From positions 1-64,000 of the forward strand of contig JAANBB010000176.1 in NCBI GenBank assembly GCA_014621425.1: a stretch of DNA of 64,000 bases. The letters are read 5' to 3'. Position 1 is the first letter of the stretch; each line of letters starts with the position of its first letter. The stretch is from Cylindrodendrum hubeiense. Taxonomy: Eukaryota > Ascomycota > Sordariomycetes > Hypocreales > Nectriaceae. The translations under genes were made by a program, and so were the position numbers. Shown piece after piece: positions 10,771-20,712 of the stretch. Below the pieces are notes generated by a model that was not told the origin of the DNA, ran no database searches, and saw nothing but the letters and a program-made list of their open reading frames with translations.

Positions 10771-11871
10771 ATGGAAATGTCAGGCATAGCTCACACAACC
10801 CGTATTCTCGGCTGGGATATGCTGGAAAGACTCTGCATCCAAAGCGCGTCAACCAAAGGCATCTGCATCGCTCCGCTTTCGATTGCGACAGCATTGGCAA
10901 TGCTAGCGGGTGCGGTCAGCGTCGATCGAAGGCCCGAGTTTTGCCAGAGATTGGGCGTCAATAGTCTGTCAGAGCTCTCAGATGCTTTCCAAGCCCTCGA
11001 TAGCGTCCTCGCCAACAAAGGCCAGGGCCAGATGGTGACAATGGCAAATGCTGCCTTTTCAGACAGCGACGTCGAGTTTCGCCCTGCCTACACCCAGTTC
11101 CTCAACTCCTTCGGCGTTCATGCCGAAAAATTCCCCAGCTTGCAAGAGGCGGCTGGGGAAATAAACAGCTGGGTCGCTGACAACACGCGAGGTTTGATTA
11201 AGGACCTGGTCTCACGCCAGGTTTTAAAAGAGGTTCATGTAGCGCTCATCAATGCCCTGGCTTTCAAGGGAAGTTGGACGAACAAGTTCGACCGAAACCT
11301 CACTGAAAAGAACACACCATTTTATGTGGCCGCATCGGAAGAACGGAAGGTAGACATGATGTTCTGCCATAAGAGGAATATCGCCATGGTAAAGCGACCT
11401 GGCTACACAGCCGTCCGACTCCCATATACAGCGGCTTCGCCATCTACCAGCATGTCTCTTGTGGCATACTTACCGGACCGACGGATATCGCTAGAACAAC
11501 TCGTACAAACCATGGACCGCAGCCAGCCTCCCTTGCCGTTCCGTGCCAAAAAGTACGACAAGTTTGGCTTTCCAAAGTTCAGCCTTGACAGCAATCTCTC
11601 GGTCCTACCCATGCTCCAAGAGCTCGGGTTTCCAGTAGCAGGACAATTTCCAGAAATGGCACCGGGAGGAAACGAAGTCCAGGAGTGCATCCACAGAGCT
11701 GTCATCAAGCTTGACGAGAAAGGCACCGAGGCTGCTGCGGCCACGGCCATCCTCATGACGAGGAGCAGGGCGCCAATCTCCGAGGTATTGGTATTTGATC
11801 GGCCGTTTGCATTTTCTATATGCTTAGATGAGACAGATGTAGTTGTCTTCACAGGGCTATTTTTTGGATAG
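10771..11871 (+). CDS. serpin (serine/cysteine protease inhibitor), inhibitory type
   Basis: A single-exon gene of 366 residues with the whole serpin fold signature: APLSIATALAMLAGA (helix B), INSWVADNTRGLIKDLV (helix F region), LINALAFKGSWTNKFD (breach/shutter), HRAVIKLDEKGTEAAAATA (strand 5A and hinge), and FDRPFAFSICLDE...FTGLFFG at the C-terminus. The hinge (residues about 315-327, P17 E to P7 A) has the small residues needed for loop insertion, so it should be inhibitory. Counting from the hinge puts P1 in the TRSRA segment, at Ser or a flanking Arg, suggesting a trypsin- or kexin-like target. No signal peptide is seen, so it should be intracellular unless an upstream exon was missed. 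Serpins are common in animals and plants but rare in fungi. Confidence 0.93.
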   Translation: MEMSGIAHTTRILGWDMLERLCIQSASTKGICIAPLSIATALAMLAGAVSVDRRPEFCQRLGVNSLSELSDAFQALDSVLANKGQGQMVTMANAAFSDSDVEFRPAYTQFLNSFGVHAEKFPSLQEAAGEINSWVADNTRGLIKDLVSRQVLKEVHVALINALAFKGSWTNKFDRNLTEKNTPFYVAASEERKVDMMFCHKRNIAMVKRPGYTAVRLPYTAASPSTSMSLVAYLPDRRISLEQLVQTMDRSQPPLPFRAKKYDKFGFPKFSLDSNLSVLPMLQELGFPVAGQFPEMAPGGNEVQECIHRAVIKLDEKGTEAAAATAILMTRSRAPISEVLVFDRPFAFSICLDETDVVVFTGLFFG

Positions 11872-13103
11872 TAGCTCTGGTGTGGGTAGGGGTTAAATGA
11901 AATGATGAATGCCTCTATTCTAGTCTATATAAAGAGACACTTAGTATCATAATCTACTTGGTTATATACTCGGTACTTTAGATCTACGCTATGTTCTTGA
12001 TTGCACGGGCAAGTTTACAGACAGCCGGGCAGTAGAATCTGATATGGCGGATCAACATCAAGCATTTTGGACCGAGGGTGCCCTTTCCTGCGTGTAATAT
12101 GGGTACTACTGGGTATTGATGTTGCTGAGGTGGTTTGTAAATGTGCTAAAACCAACATATTCAGCGCGTGATATGTCTGAGGGTTTGACTGCGGTGGAGG
12201 CATCGATCCAAACCCTTTTAGGGCAACAAACTTTTGACTCTGGGGTTGGGTCTATGCTGAGTGCATCTCTCACCATGAAAGCAGCTGGAGCTATAACAGT
12301 GGGGTGAGAACCAAATCGGGTTACGAACGCCTGCGGAACGTTCTATTCCGCAACTGTATTAGGCTTAGAACACATCGGGACCCCCAACCCTGCTAAACCA
12401 TGTGAAAGCGAAAGCTGGGCTAAGATACAAAGACGCAAGCTATCCCTTGGCCCTTATTCCCGGTACCTCTTAGTAACGGTGATCTGGAGATATCTGGACC
12501 ATCGCTGGTCTCGTGTACCGATCTCCACGTAAGCAGGGGTTTGGAATACGAGGGCACCACCCATGTCGGTATCGGCACGAGTAGGTGGAAGCCTGAACAT
12601 TTGAACATCGTTTGATTCTCCGGATGGTGAGAACAGTTCAAGTGGGTTGTTGACACCGTCTGCCAGAACAAAACCTCCCGCTCCTTTAGGCCTCAAAGAC
12701 GAACGTTCTTTCCGTCGGGCAAGTATCCCTAGTTCCTGCTGTCTCTAATTTCAGCCCTATGTACTTGAAGAGCTTCTGTCACTCTGGATTTCTAGACTTT
12801 GCTCCAGGCCCATCAGACCACAGGAGCCGGGCCCAACAGCCCATCAGGCCCGGACTCGAGCTCCGGGACTGACCATTGCACCCATCAATGACCTGACGAG
12901 CCTCACGTTGCCCTAATAGACCCCTTGCTTCCGGGCCGAACTCCGACTGTGGTAGGGTCTATAAAGCTGATCCGCAAGACCGTCTTTACACAGAAATCAA
13001 GAGCTTCTCTCCACATCTGATCCCCATTGCTTGATATAATAAGTGCCAAGCCCTCAAACTACCTTCTATTTTAAGTTTCTCCAAAGCATCCCATCCGACC
13101 AAA
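11872..13103. other. intergenic region between serpin and small secreted protein
   Basis: There is no convincing gene. A minus-strand frame at 12454-12760 has a coding-like composition (GAGGFVLADGVNNPLELFSP) but no start context or family I recognise. A TATAAA at 12960-12965 is suitably placed upstream of the gene at 13104. Confidence 0.4.
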
Positions 13104-13364
13104 ATGAGACTTATTCTTGCCTTTACTACGCTTCTTAGCCTCGCCATTGCGGCTCCGACTGCTGCTGAAACTCTTGAAGGTTTCAACGTTGACTTGAGCG
13201 AGCTGACCAACATCGCCTCTAAAGCAGGCGGCGGCGGCAAACTTGAGGCAAGGGGGAAGTGTGGTAGCTTACAGTATTGTGTCGGCCACCGTTGCGTCCG
13301 GGTTGAATGCTTCCCGATGAAACCTACAGCCTATTGCATTACCCACAAGTACGGAAAGTGCTAG
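13104..13364 (+). CDS. small cysteine-rich secreted protein, effector- or antimicrobial-like
   Basis: Eighty-six residues in a single exon. The N-terminus (MRLILAFTTLLSLAIAAPTA) is a good signal peptide. A pro-region follows to about residue 50, ending LEARGK, and then a compact C-terminal part of about 37 residues with six cysteines (GKC, QYC, HRC, VEC, AYC, GKC). The even cysteine count and small basic mature region fit a disulfide-stabilised effector or antimicrobial peptide. I do not recognise the family. TATA elements lie at 12960 and near 13035. Confidence 0.75.
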   Translation: MRLILAFTTLLSLAIAAPTAAETLEGFNVDLSELTNIASKAGGGGKLEARGKCGSLQYCVGHRCVRVECFPMKPTAYCITHKYGKC

Positions 13365-14020
13365 GCGAATGGGCTGACGATAACCTACCCTGAACCGGTA
13401 TGTATTGTCTACGAGATTATAGAGACTTCTTAGCTAATTGACCTCTGCCAGAAAAGATTCCTCAAGGCACTGTGCCAGTGAAAATGATGGTCATAACCTA
13501 TTCTGATTGGGTGATGGTATAGTGAAGTGATCTCTATCTCGTGGCTAGGATTGGTGTTGCATCGCAACATTAGCGTTGTTAGAAATGAGACTGAAGTTTC
13601 TTCCCTAATTTATATCTTTCACTCTAGATCCTCCTGACCAAGCTGCCTTTACACCTGTAACATCACGGGTCCGATTCGTTGCGGACCAATTGAACGTCAT
13701 TACAGCCGTCAATAGGGCTATTGTTCTGACTTGTGATGATGGATCTATTTGTTCCTTCAAGTTGTCTTGAGGATTTCCCCTCCTTTCGGCTCAATCCGGC
13801 CACCTTGTCCCTAGTCATCCCTGCGGCTGGGTTCCTCCATCTGACAGACTGAGAGCATGGTTATTCCAGGCCTGTCGAGGCACAACAGTGCCTGAAAAAG
13901 CCCACGTGGGGGTATGCAGCTACGCCCCCCAGGCTGCACCCGTGTACCAAGTTGAGGGATGTCTCTGGAGAAAGTATAGTTCCGAATGAAGCTGGCCTTC
14001 AAGTCTTCAAGTGAGGACCG
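13365..14020. other. intergenic region
   Basis: No gene, RNA or repeat was recognised. The region ends at the decayed permease-tail copy. Confidence 0.4.
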
Positions 14021-14195
14021 CGGATGCCCCAGGAGATCATTATCAGAGCGAGAAAGTAGACATGATCAAGGCATAATTTAGTTGAGATATTTCCGGTCCA
14101 AGATACGTAATACCGAGAAACTGTTGGTACTTCATTGTGAGAAACTTTGGCTGCTAAATTTACTAGCTGGGGTGTAAGGTAACCAACTTTACATG
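14021..14195 (+). repeat. right copy of the dispersed duplication: relic of permease 3' end
   Basis: This matches the permease tail at 9688-9865 in the same orientation, including the region of the stop codon (ATGATCAAGGC then ATAA instead of TTAA) and 3' flank, with scattered substitutions and small indels. Upstream of 14021 the similarity stops, so only the terminal piece survives. It now lies just upstream of the acyltransferase gene and may form part of its promoter. Confidence 0.85.
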
Positions 14196-14358
14196 GCGCT
14201 ATTTTAGGCGAATATTTGCTGAATTGGGATCGAAATGGATGATATGACTGGCAGAATCCCGCTTGGACCACTTTTGAGCTTGTCCTGACATCTCTACCGT
14301 GCATCCGCAAGGGAGTCCGTAGACACCACTCACTTTCCATCATCAAAACACTCTCAAA

Positions 14359-15963
14359 ATGGCAAACACGAAAAACACGCAGAAAGATGAAGATGGACAT
14401 GGCAAATTCCAGTGGCACTGTCACACACCTGGCTTGTGGGAGCGAAATATTGACGAAGCTGAACAGTTTTACTCGTCTGTTGCCCAGCTCACCAGAGAAG
14501 CAGGGGCTGGCTGCTTCCTAGTCACGGCCTGCGTGAATCTGCGTGTAGCCGCTCCTGAAAATGTCACCCACAATAAGGCGAACGATCGAATCGAATCTGC
14601 TATACGAAAGGCATGGCTTTCCCTTCGCTACGAGTACCCTACGCTTGCATCTTGGACCGAGTACGACGGAGAAACCGACGAGTGGACGAAGTTCTATTCA
14701 CCCTTGTCGAGCCTCGACCAAGATAGCTACGACGAGCAACAACGATGGCTGTCTTCGACTCTCATCACAATTGATTCGGACATGACCGGTATCGAGTGGC
14801 TTAACGACGATCCTCCTTTATTTGGCCGATCTACCGTCTATGTTTTGAGACCATATACCACCTGCGTGGGAGACTATACCCATCTGCGACGCACACTCCT
14901 TTTACGCTGTCCCCACGAAATCACCGACGGCATCGGCATCCTCCATCTCCTCAAACAGCTTGTGGCTCACGCTGCAAGAGCGTTTGAGTTGGAAGATGAG
15001 TACACAACGCCCGTTTTCGGGCATGAAACCAAAAATCTCTCCCTTCCCTTGCGCATTGCAGCTTCCTTGCCTGCAGCCCCAAACGCAGGGCAGTGCTCCC
15101 ATTTTGATGCCCTCAAGGCTAAGAATACGTCCCTTCAGACAAGCATGCCTCTGCTTGGCCTACCTCTAAGCGCCGAGAAGGGTGCGATTGGGAAGCGACA
15201 ATACATGCCCCTTTCGCTCTCCAACAACTTAAGTGCTCGAGTGCTCTCGGAGTGCAAGGCTCGCGGTATAAGCGTCACCCATGCCTTCTCAGCTGCACTT
15301 ATCCTCGTTCTGCGAGATGTGCAGCCCCAGGGCGAACAAGCCTTGTCGATGCGGTACTATAACCATGCTCTGATCAATCTTCGCCACGTATGCCAGCCGC
15401 CTTATAATACAGAGGCGCATGCTGCAGCTGTATATCACATGCTCTCAGCCCAGGCGATTTCGGTAGACGTTCTTGTCCCTGCGTTGAATCAAGAAGTGGA
15501 GGCGAGGGTGCAGGAGTTCGCAGCGGTGAGCGACCAAGTTCGTAGTTTCTTTGCTTCAGCTCGGGGTTCGGATTCTGCTTCACTCATGGACCTTGTCGCT
15601 GTGAGCCCTTTGATGTGGGCGTCGATGACCCCTCCCTCGAAACGCACGGTGGAGAAAATGTCATCTCCGGCCAAGCCGGAACATAACGCGCCGCCGCTCT
15701 ACTCGCCTGTTTCAATTTCCTCTATCGGGAATATTACTTCCATTATTCTCCCGATGCATGGTGCCTTAGTGGTATCTGAAGCCTGGGTTGCCGCAGAGTC
15801 CATGGGGCCCGGTGTAGGTCTATTTCTGGGTACCTATGAGGCAACGTCTACTGTTGTCGCATCCTTCGATTCAAACTGGCACAGTAATCAATACATGGGG
15901 AAATTTCTTGAACGCATTGTAAAGCAGATGGTTGAGGGGCTGGGTTTAAATGAAGAGGGTTAA
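14359..15963 (+). CDS. HXXXD acyltransferase (trichothecene 15-O-acetyltransferase/condensation-like fold)
   Basis: A single-exon protein of 534 residues. The motif CPHEITDGIGIL (near residue 190) is the HXXXD catalytic motif of CoA-dependent acyltransferases of the BAHD/condensation superfamily; the His acts as general base. The opening (WHCHTPGLWERNIDEAE) and overall layout resemble fungal Tri3-type O-acetyltransferases. No BAHD DFGWG motif is seen, which is usual for this fungal branch. It probably acylates a hydroxyl on a secondary metabolite in the cytosol; the substrate is unknown. It is convergent with a LaeA-like methyltransferase, with stop codons only 46 bases apart. Confidence 0.8.
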   Translation: MANTKNTQKDEDGHGKFQWHCHTPGLWERNIDEAEQFYSSVAQLTREAGAGCFLVTACVNLRVAAPENVTHNKANDRIESAIRKAWLSLRYEYPTLASWTEYDGETDEWTKFYSPLSSLDQDSYDEQQRWLSSTLITIDSDMTGIEWLNDDPPLFGRSTVYVLRPYTTCVGDYTHLRRTLLLRCPHEITDGIGILHLLKQLVAHAARAFELEDEYTTPVFGHETKNLSLPLRIAASLPAAPNAGQCSHFDALKAKNTSLQTSMPLLGLPLSAEKGAIGKRQYMPLSLSNNLSARVLSECKARGISVTHAFSAALILVLRDVQPQGEQALSMRYYNHALINLRHVCQPPYNTEAHAAAVYHMLSAQAISVDVLVPALNQEVEARVQEFAAVSDQVRSFFASARGSDSASLMDLVAVSPLMWASMTPPSKRTVEKMSSPAKPEHNAPPLYSPVSISSIGNITSIILPMHGALVVSEAWVAAESMGPGVGLFLGTYEATSTVVASFDSNWHSNQYMGKFLERIVKQMVEGLGLNEEG

Positions 15964-16009
15964 GAGTGATTCTCTAATTGATGGAGGGTTGATGTTAATC
16001 ATCCATGAG

Positions 16010-17504
16010 TCAGGGCTTTCTTCCCCATACAAAGTAGACTGGAAGGTAGAGATGAATAGACGTATCCTTCATATCCTTCTTCACTTTGGCAATAAACACT
16101 TGAACCTCTTCCGCACTCCAGCCCAATTCGTGTGCAAACAGTCGAGGTGTATAGGAGTCAACAACTTGGAGCTCCTGGACAGACTGATATTTTCCAATCT
16201 CCTTGAGCTTTGGGTCTTTAGGCCACATACCGATGGGCAACTATGGTTGGGGTATCAGTAACAAGCCTTTCAAGAGAACGAAGATTGCATTAGGAGGATA
16301 AATTTACCTTGCGCATTTCTTGTTTGACATCCACAAACCCTGCTTCACTCAACTTCTCTTTCCAGTGAGGGGCGGTGTCCACCGGCTTGCCAAATTTAGC
16401 GGCACTCTTGCACAGATTTTCCATCCAAAGTAAAGCATTTGTGGCTTTATCGATGGTGCCGTCATCACACATGAATTTGCCAGTAACACCCTGTAGCTCA
16501 ATGTATCCTCCTGGATTCAAGCGTTGGAATGCTTGCTTGAAAAGCTGGTCATGATTGCCTATACACCCTTCAAGTTCGCGAGCATGTATAAAGTCAAATG
16601 GTGTGCGGTATAGCCACTCTTCCTCAAAATCATCAACTTCAAAGGTGCAATTCGGCGGAGTCCTATAAGGTGACTATTAGTGGGATCCAGCAAGATGGAA
16701 TGGAATATCTATACCATTTGGGTTGTATTGGACTTAGATCAGTCCCAATCACCTCTGCGGACGGATGATCACTATAATTTCAAAGGTGGTTAAGAAATGA
16801 TCTTTGGATGGCAAGGATAAATCGCTGATAACTCACTCTGCGAAATTCATTGCCCAGATACCGGTACCAGTACCAAGGTCGAGAACACGTTGAACATTCT
16901 CACCGATAGGAGCAAGGTGCAGCTTTCCTTCAAGAAGCAGAGTATATATATGATGGACTAAATCCATCCGATCTTGTTCTTCTTCGTCATTCGGCTATTA
17001 ATGATTCAGTTAGCAGGTTTCGGTTGCTATCGTAGGTAACCTTACCATTGGGTAGGCGCCTTCACGAAATGCGTGATAGCGACGCCCATTCTGCGAGGAT
17101 GTCAGCACCTGAAAGTTCGGGCATGATTGCACTAACCTCGTATCTTAATAGGCATTAGCTACAAGTCATAAACGAATATCATATCATTTTTATCGGGTCA
17201 AGGACTTACTTGTAGTTTAGTATGCTCGACTTAAGAGACGATAAAAAGCTCCCAGATCCTTCTCTAGCATACAGTCAGAGAAGGTTAGTCAGAATTGTGT
17301 ATTGAGACTCACGAAAAGTTGTAGGCAGAATCTTCGTCCTGCAAATCATCCTTAAAGGGCACTATCGTGAGAAAACACTACGATACCCGCTTCAAGGGCG
17401 GTACTTACGTCTGCTTGCAACTGATTGTCGGGAACTAGGACCGCCGATGAAGTTGCCCGGGCTGGCGAGTCGCGGCCCGGTTCTGGAGTTGTTTCGTCAG
17501 CCAT
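16010..17504 (-). CDS. LaeA-like SAM-dependent methyltransferase
   Basis: A class I methyltransferase split by about seven small introns. The first exon (17504) reads MADETTPEPGRDSPARATSS, a typical low-complexity start. Later exons give RRYHAFREGAYPMPND, then VLDLGTGTGIWAMNFA (SAM-binding motif I), EVIGTDLSPIQPKW (motif II), FDFIHARELEG, LNPGGYIELQG, and end at HLYLPVYFVWGRKP (16010). All core motifs are present, so it should be active. This family includes the global regulator LaeA and many metabolite-cluster methyltransferases; which role applies cannot be told from sequence. It is tail-to-tail with the acyltransferase, 46 bases apart. Confidence 0.85.
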
Positions 17505-19669
17505 TTGTCCTGGGACAGTACTCAAACGTAGGCAATGTAGAAAACGAATGCAGCGTAAAAACAGATTCTTGGGCTACGAAATGATGCATTTATCCTCATT
17601 GTCTTACCCCTCTTGATCGAGCATCATCAGGAGATCGCCTCCGACATGCCGCGTGGCTTGCCTCGGCAATGCGTGTTAAAGCAGAAGGGTACATGTACTA
17701 CAGGTTACAAGACAGACATCGGAGGCTTGCACAAAGCACGAATTCCGCGGCCTTGCATCTGTTAATACGAGTCATGTTTTGTCATGCTACTTGGAGCACT
17801 TCTGGGTCTTTTACAATATGTGACCAATTGGAATGCGAACCGCTTCCGGTTCTCGGGTTGTTGGTCGAGACTTGCAAGCGAATCCCACCCAAGCCACAAA
17901 CTCCCCAGAGACTGCCATAATTCGCTCAAAAGTCCAAACAGCACATAGTACAGGACAAGGATATTGAGTCACCGCCCTTCCTTGGCATACGAGATGTTCT
18001 CGGTCTGCGATGTCGTGGATAACGCTCATCACAGAGCTCATCGCGGATACGACGGGATTCCTGGTGCGGCGCTGCGTGTTCGAGCCCTTCCGTAGTGGAT
18101 AGCGATGCTTCAATGTGCCACTGATGTCATGGCAACTAGTAGCCAATGAAGTTTAGGATGACGACGACCCCATGGACGTTACTTTCGGGTGGAGACGAAG
18201 ACAGGGTTGGGATCAAAATAGCGAGGGCCTAGAACAAGCTGCACAGTTACGGTCATTTGCTGGGGGACTTGGTCCAGTCCTAAGATCCAAGGGATATAAG
18301 TCACCAGGAGCACTGATCTTTTCTTGAAGGTCCAATCTAGTTTACCTAGACTTTTCTGAATCGTAACCCAGCGGGTCGAGTTGTAAATCCCATCCCCCAT
18401 GGTGGGGGAAAATGGCCCTAAGTTGGCTGTGCCCAGCAGGGGTCAATCAGCGAAGACAGCGCGTCCCAACCAGATCCTAGAATGTGGGCAAAGCCTTCGG
18501 CAGTTGTCAATCATCCTTAGTGGGTAAAACGTCAATCCTCGCCATTCTACTTCCCCCAGACGCCTATAATATTTGAGCACACAATAAAAAGGCATCAGAT
18601 CGGAAGTTGGTCCCTGACCTAGACTGTGTCGATAGTCAACTTCGATGTGGTATGGTGTGTGCAATCTGGTTGATGTAAACGCGTAGCGACCGCAGAGTAA
18701 TATAATAGGTTCCCATCAATTAATTTCGGGTGTTGTATTTGACTCAGGGGGATTAAATAGGTGGTATAAGCTCAGCTGCTCAAACATAGATACCTCACTG
18801 TCTTCATTTGACCTTCTTCGTCTGTCATAGATGTGGGTCAGCTATCACCCGCGAGTGCGGCGCAGCTGCAAGTGCCGCCAAGATACTGGCTAACCCATGA
18901 TGGCTGAGCTAACTTATCGCCGCCCTGTATAACAGCTCCTCGGATCAAACACTTGATGAATTATTCAATAGAGTAAGCACCATTCTGTCGCTAGTTGTTT
19001 ATTTTGTTGCAATTCATGAAAGGGCTTTTTTCCAGAGTATTCTTGTTTCTTGTTTGGGCTTCGCAGGGCTGCCGTCTTATTGACTGACACAGCAAACCAT
19101 CTCTCACAAGCCCTCCCAAGTTGATATACCTGACGCGTCGTTGCGCCTGAGAATCCGATCGCATTAAATCAAAACTGTAAAAGGAACCTTATCTAGTGGA
19201 CGGCCCTTGCAGCGGAATAATTATGAGGCGGCCGAAATGGTTATCTGAAACATTTTGGGATTGTTTGTAATCCAGATGTGTACACATGTGGGATAAAAGG
19301 TTTGATTACGAGTGCGATACCCAATCACTGAGTTTAGCTCTTGTTTATTTGGCACTACAACTCAGATTATGCTTTAGGCCTCCGACCGTCCCGAGGGTAG
19401 CTCAGTGAATCTAGGACTCTGGCTTCCTAAAGGGGGATAGCACCAGCCTTGGCAATGCAACCACCCAGGGACAATGCCTGTTCGTTTTCAATCATGCAAG
19501 GGATACGAGCATGAATGTTCCTCTCATAGCGCTGTATATAATAGTCTGGGAGTCCAGTTAATCCATAAACAATTCCTTTCAGCAAAGCAATCCCTCTTAT
19601 CACGCTATCACCACGACATCCTTCCTACATCATCTTAAACTACCGGGCAATTCCACATCGAGATAGACA
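17505..19669. other. 2.2 kb gene-poor intergenic region
   Basis: Only short scattered open frames that match nothing I know. A TATATAAT at 19535-19542 lies about 135 bases before the ATG of the next gene and is its likely TATA box. No tRNA, transposon ends or repeats were recognised. Confidence 0.45.
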
Positions 19670-20164
19670 ATGCACGTTTCTACATTCTTTACACTTTGCG
19701 TCGGCATGCTGGCCTCTACGACTGATGCTTCACCCTGGCCAGTTAAAGGGCTTTCGACTTCAGCTCCATACTGCCCGCCCCGCCCCGCCTCCCCAGCTCT
19801 GCAGAAGAAAATTCTTAACGAGTTTATTCAAACGTTTTACACGGACAAGAACGCCACTAAGGCACTACTCACTCATGTTTCTGAGGACTACATTCAACAC
19901 AATCCGGGCTCTCTCTCTGGTCGGCAAAACAGTCTTGATAGTTTGGTACCTTTCTTTACACCAGCCAACCTCAACATCACCATCATCAACAAGGGGATAG
20001 ACAGTGACAGGGCTTATATTCACTACAGGATGGACGTAATTGGTGTAGAACAGCCTTTTGCGGTTATAGATGTGTTTCGATTTAATGGCACCTGTATCAT
20101 GGAACACTGGGATGTGGCCCAGCAGAGGCCCGTCAACTCTACCAACCCCTTAGCGTTATTTTAG
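19670..20164 (+). CDS. secreted SnoaL/NTF2-like protein
   Basis: One exon of 164 residues. The signal peptide is MHVSTFFTLCVGMLASTTDA. The mature part has the SnoaL-like (NTF2 fold) pattern: an N-terminal helix with LNEFIQTFY, the segment SEDYIQHNPGSLSGR, then strands ending HYRMDVIGVEQPFAVIDVFRFNGTCIMEHWDVAQ. Polyketide cyclases and many fungal proteins of unknown function share this fold, which folds around a hydrophobic pocket. Secretion makes a biosynthetic cyclase role less likely. The activity is unknown. Confidence 0.8.
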   Translation: MHVSTFFTLCVGMLASTTDASPWPVKGLSTSAPYCPPRPASPALQKKILNEFIQTFYTDKNATKALLTHVSEDYIQHNPGSLSGRQNSLDSLVPFFTPANLNITIINKGIDSDRAYIHYRMDVIGVEQPFAVIDVFRFNGTCIMEHWDVAQQRPVNSTNPLALF

Positions 20165-20712
20165 ACAGGGTACTTGTCACTTTCTTCCCATATAGCAGCG
20201 CCAATTCTACTTCCTATTATAGATTATCATCAATGATTTGGTATGTGAATGACTGGAGGTTAGATCGTGCCTTGAACATATAGCAATATATCGAATCTTT
20301 CCTTAGATTTTTTGTCTTTCTCAGATTAGATAAAAATAGGTAATGCTCCTAAATAATGGTATCACACATACTCCTCTCTGCCCGATTCTATTATTTACAA
20401 ATATACGACTTTCAATGCCCCAATAGTGAAGGTGGACAGTTCATACTCCTATCCCAGCACACTTCCACCGACTGTCTCAATAATTGACCAATTGAGCTCA
20501 GCCAATAGTCTTAGAACAGGACGGAACTTCGGGTTGTAGACGCCCTGCTGACCTGACAAAATCTGATGGACTTGCATCTTTACTTACAAAACCAAGATCT
20601 CTTTCACAATGGCAAATAAAGGGTCCGTGAGTCACCATATAATATCCAAAGAGACTCCTATTATGATCCAGCTAACTACTTGATAAACTAACTTTGTCTA
20701 GCACCCCTTGCC
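20165..20712. other. intergenic region, 3' flanks of SnoaL-like and NLR genes
   Basis: A convergent 548-base AT-rich spacer; nothing was recognised. Confidence 0.4.
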
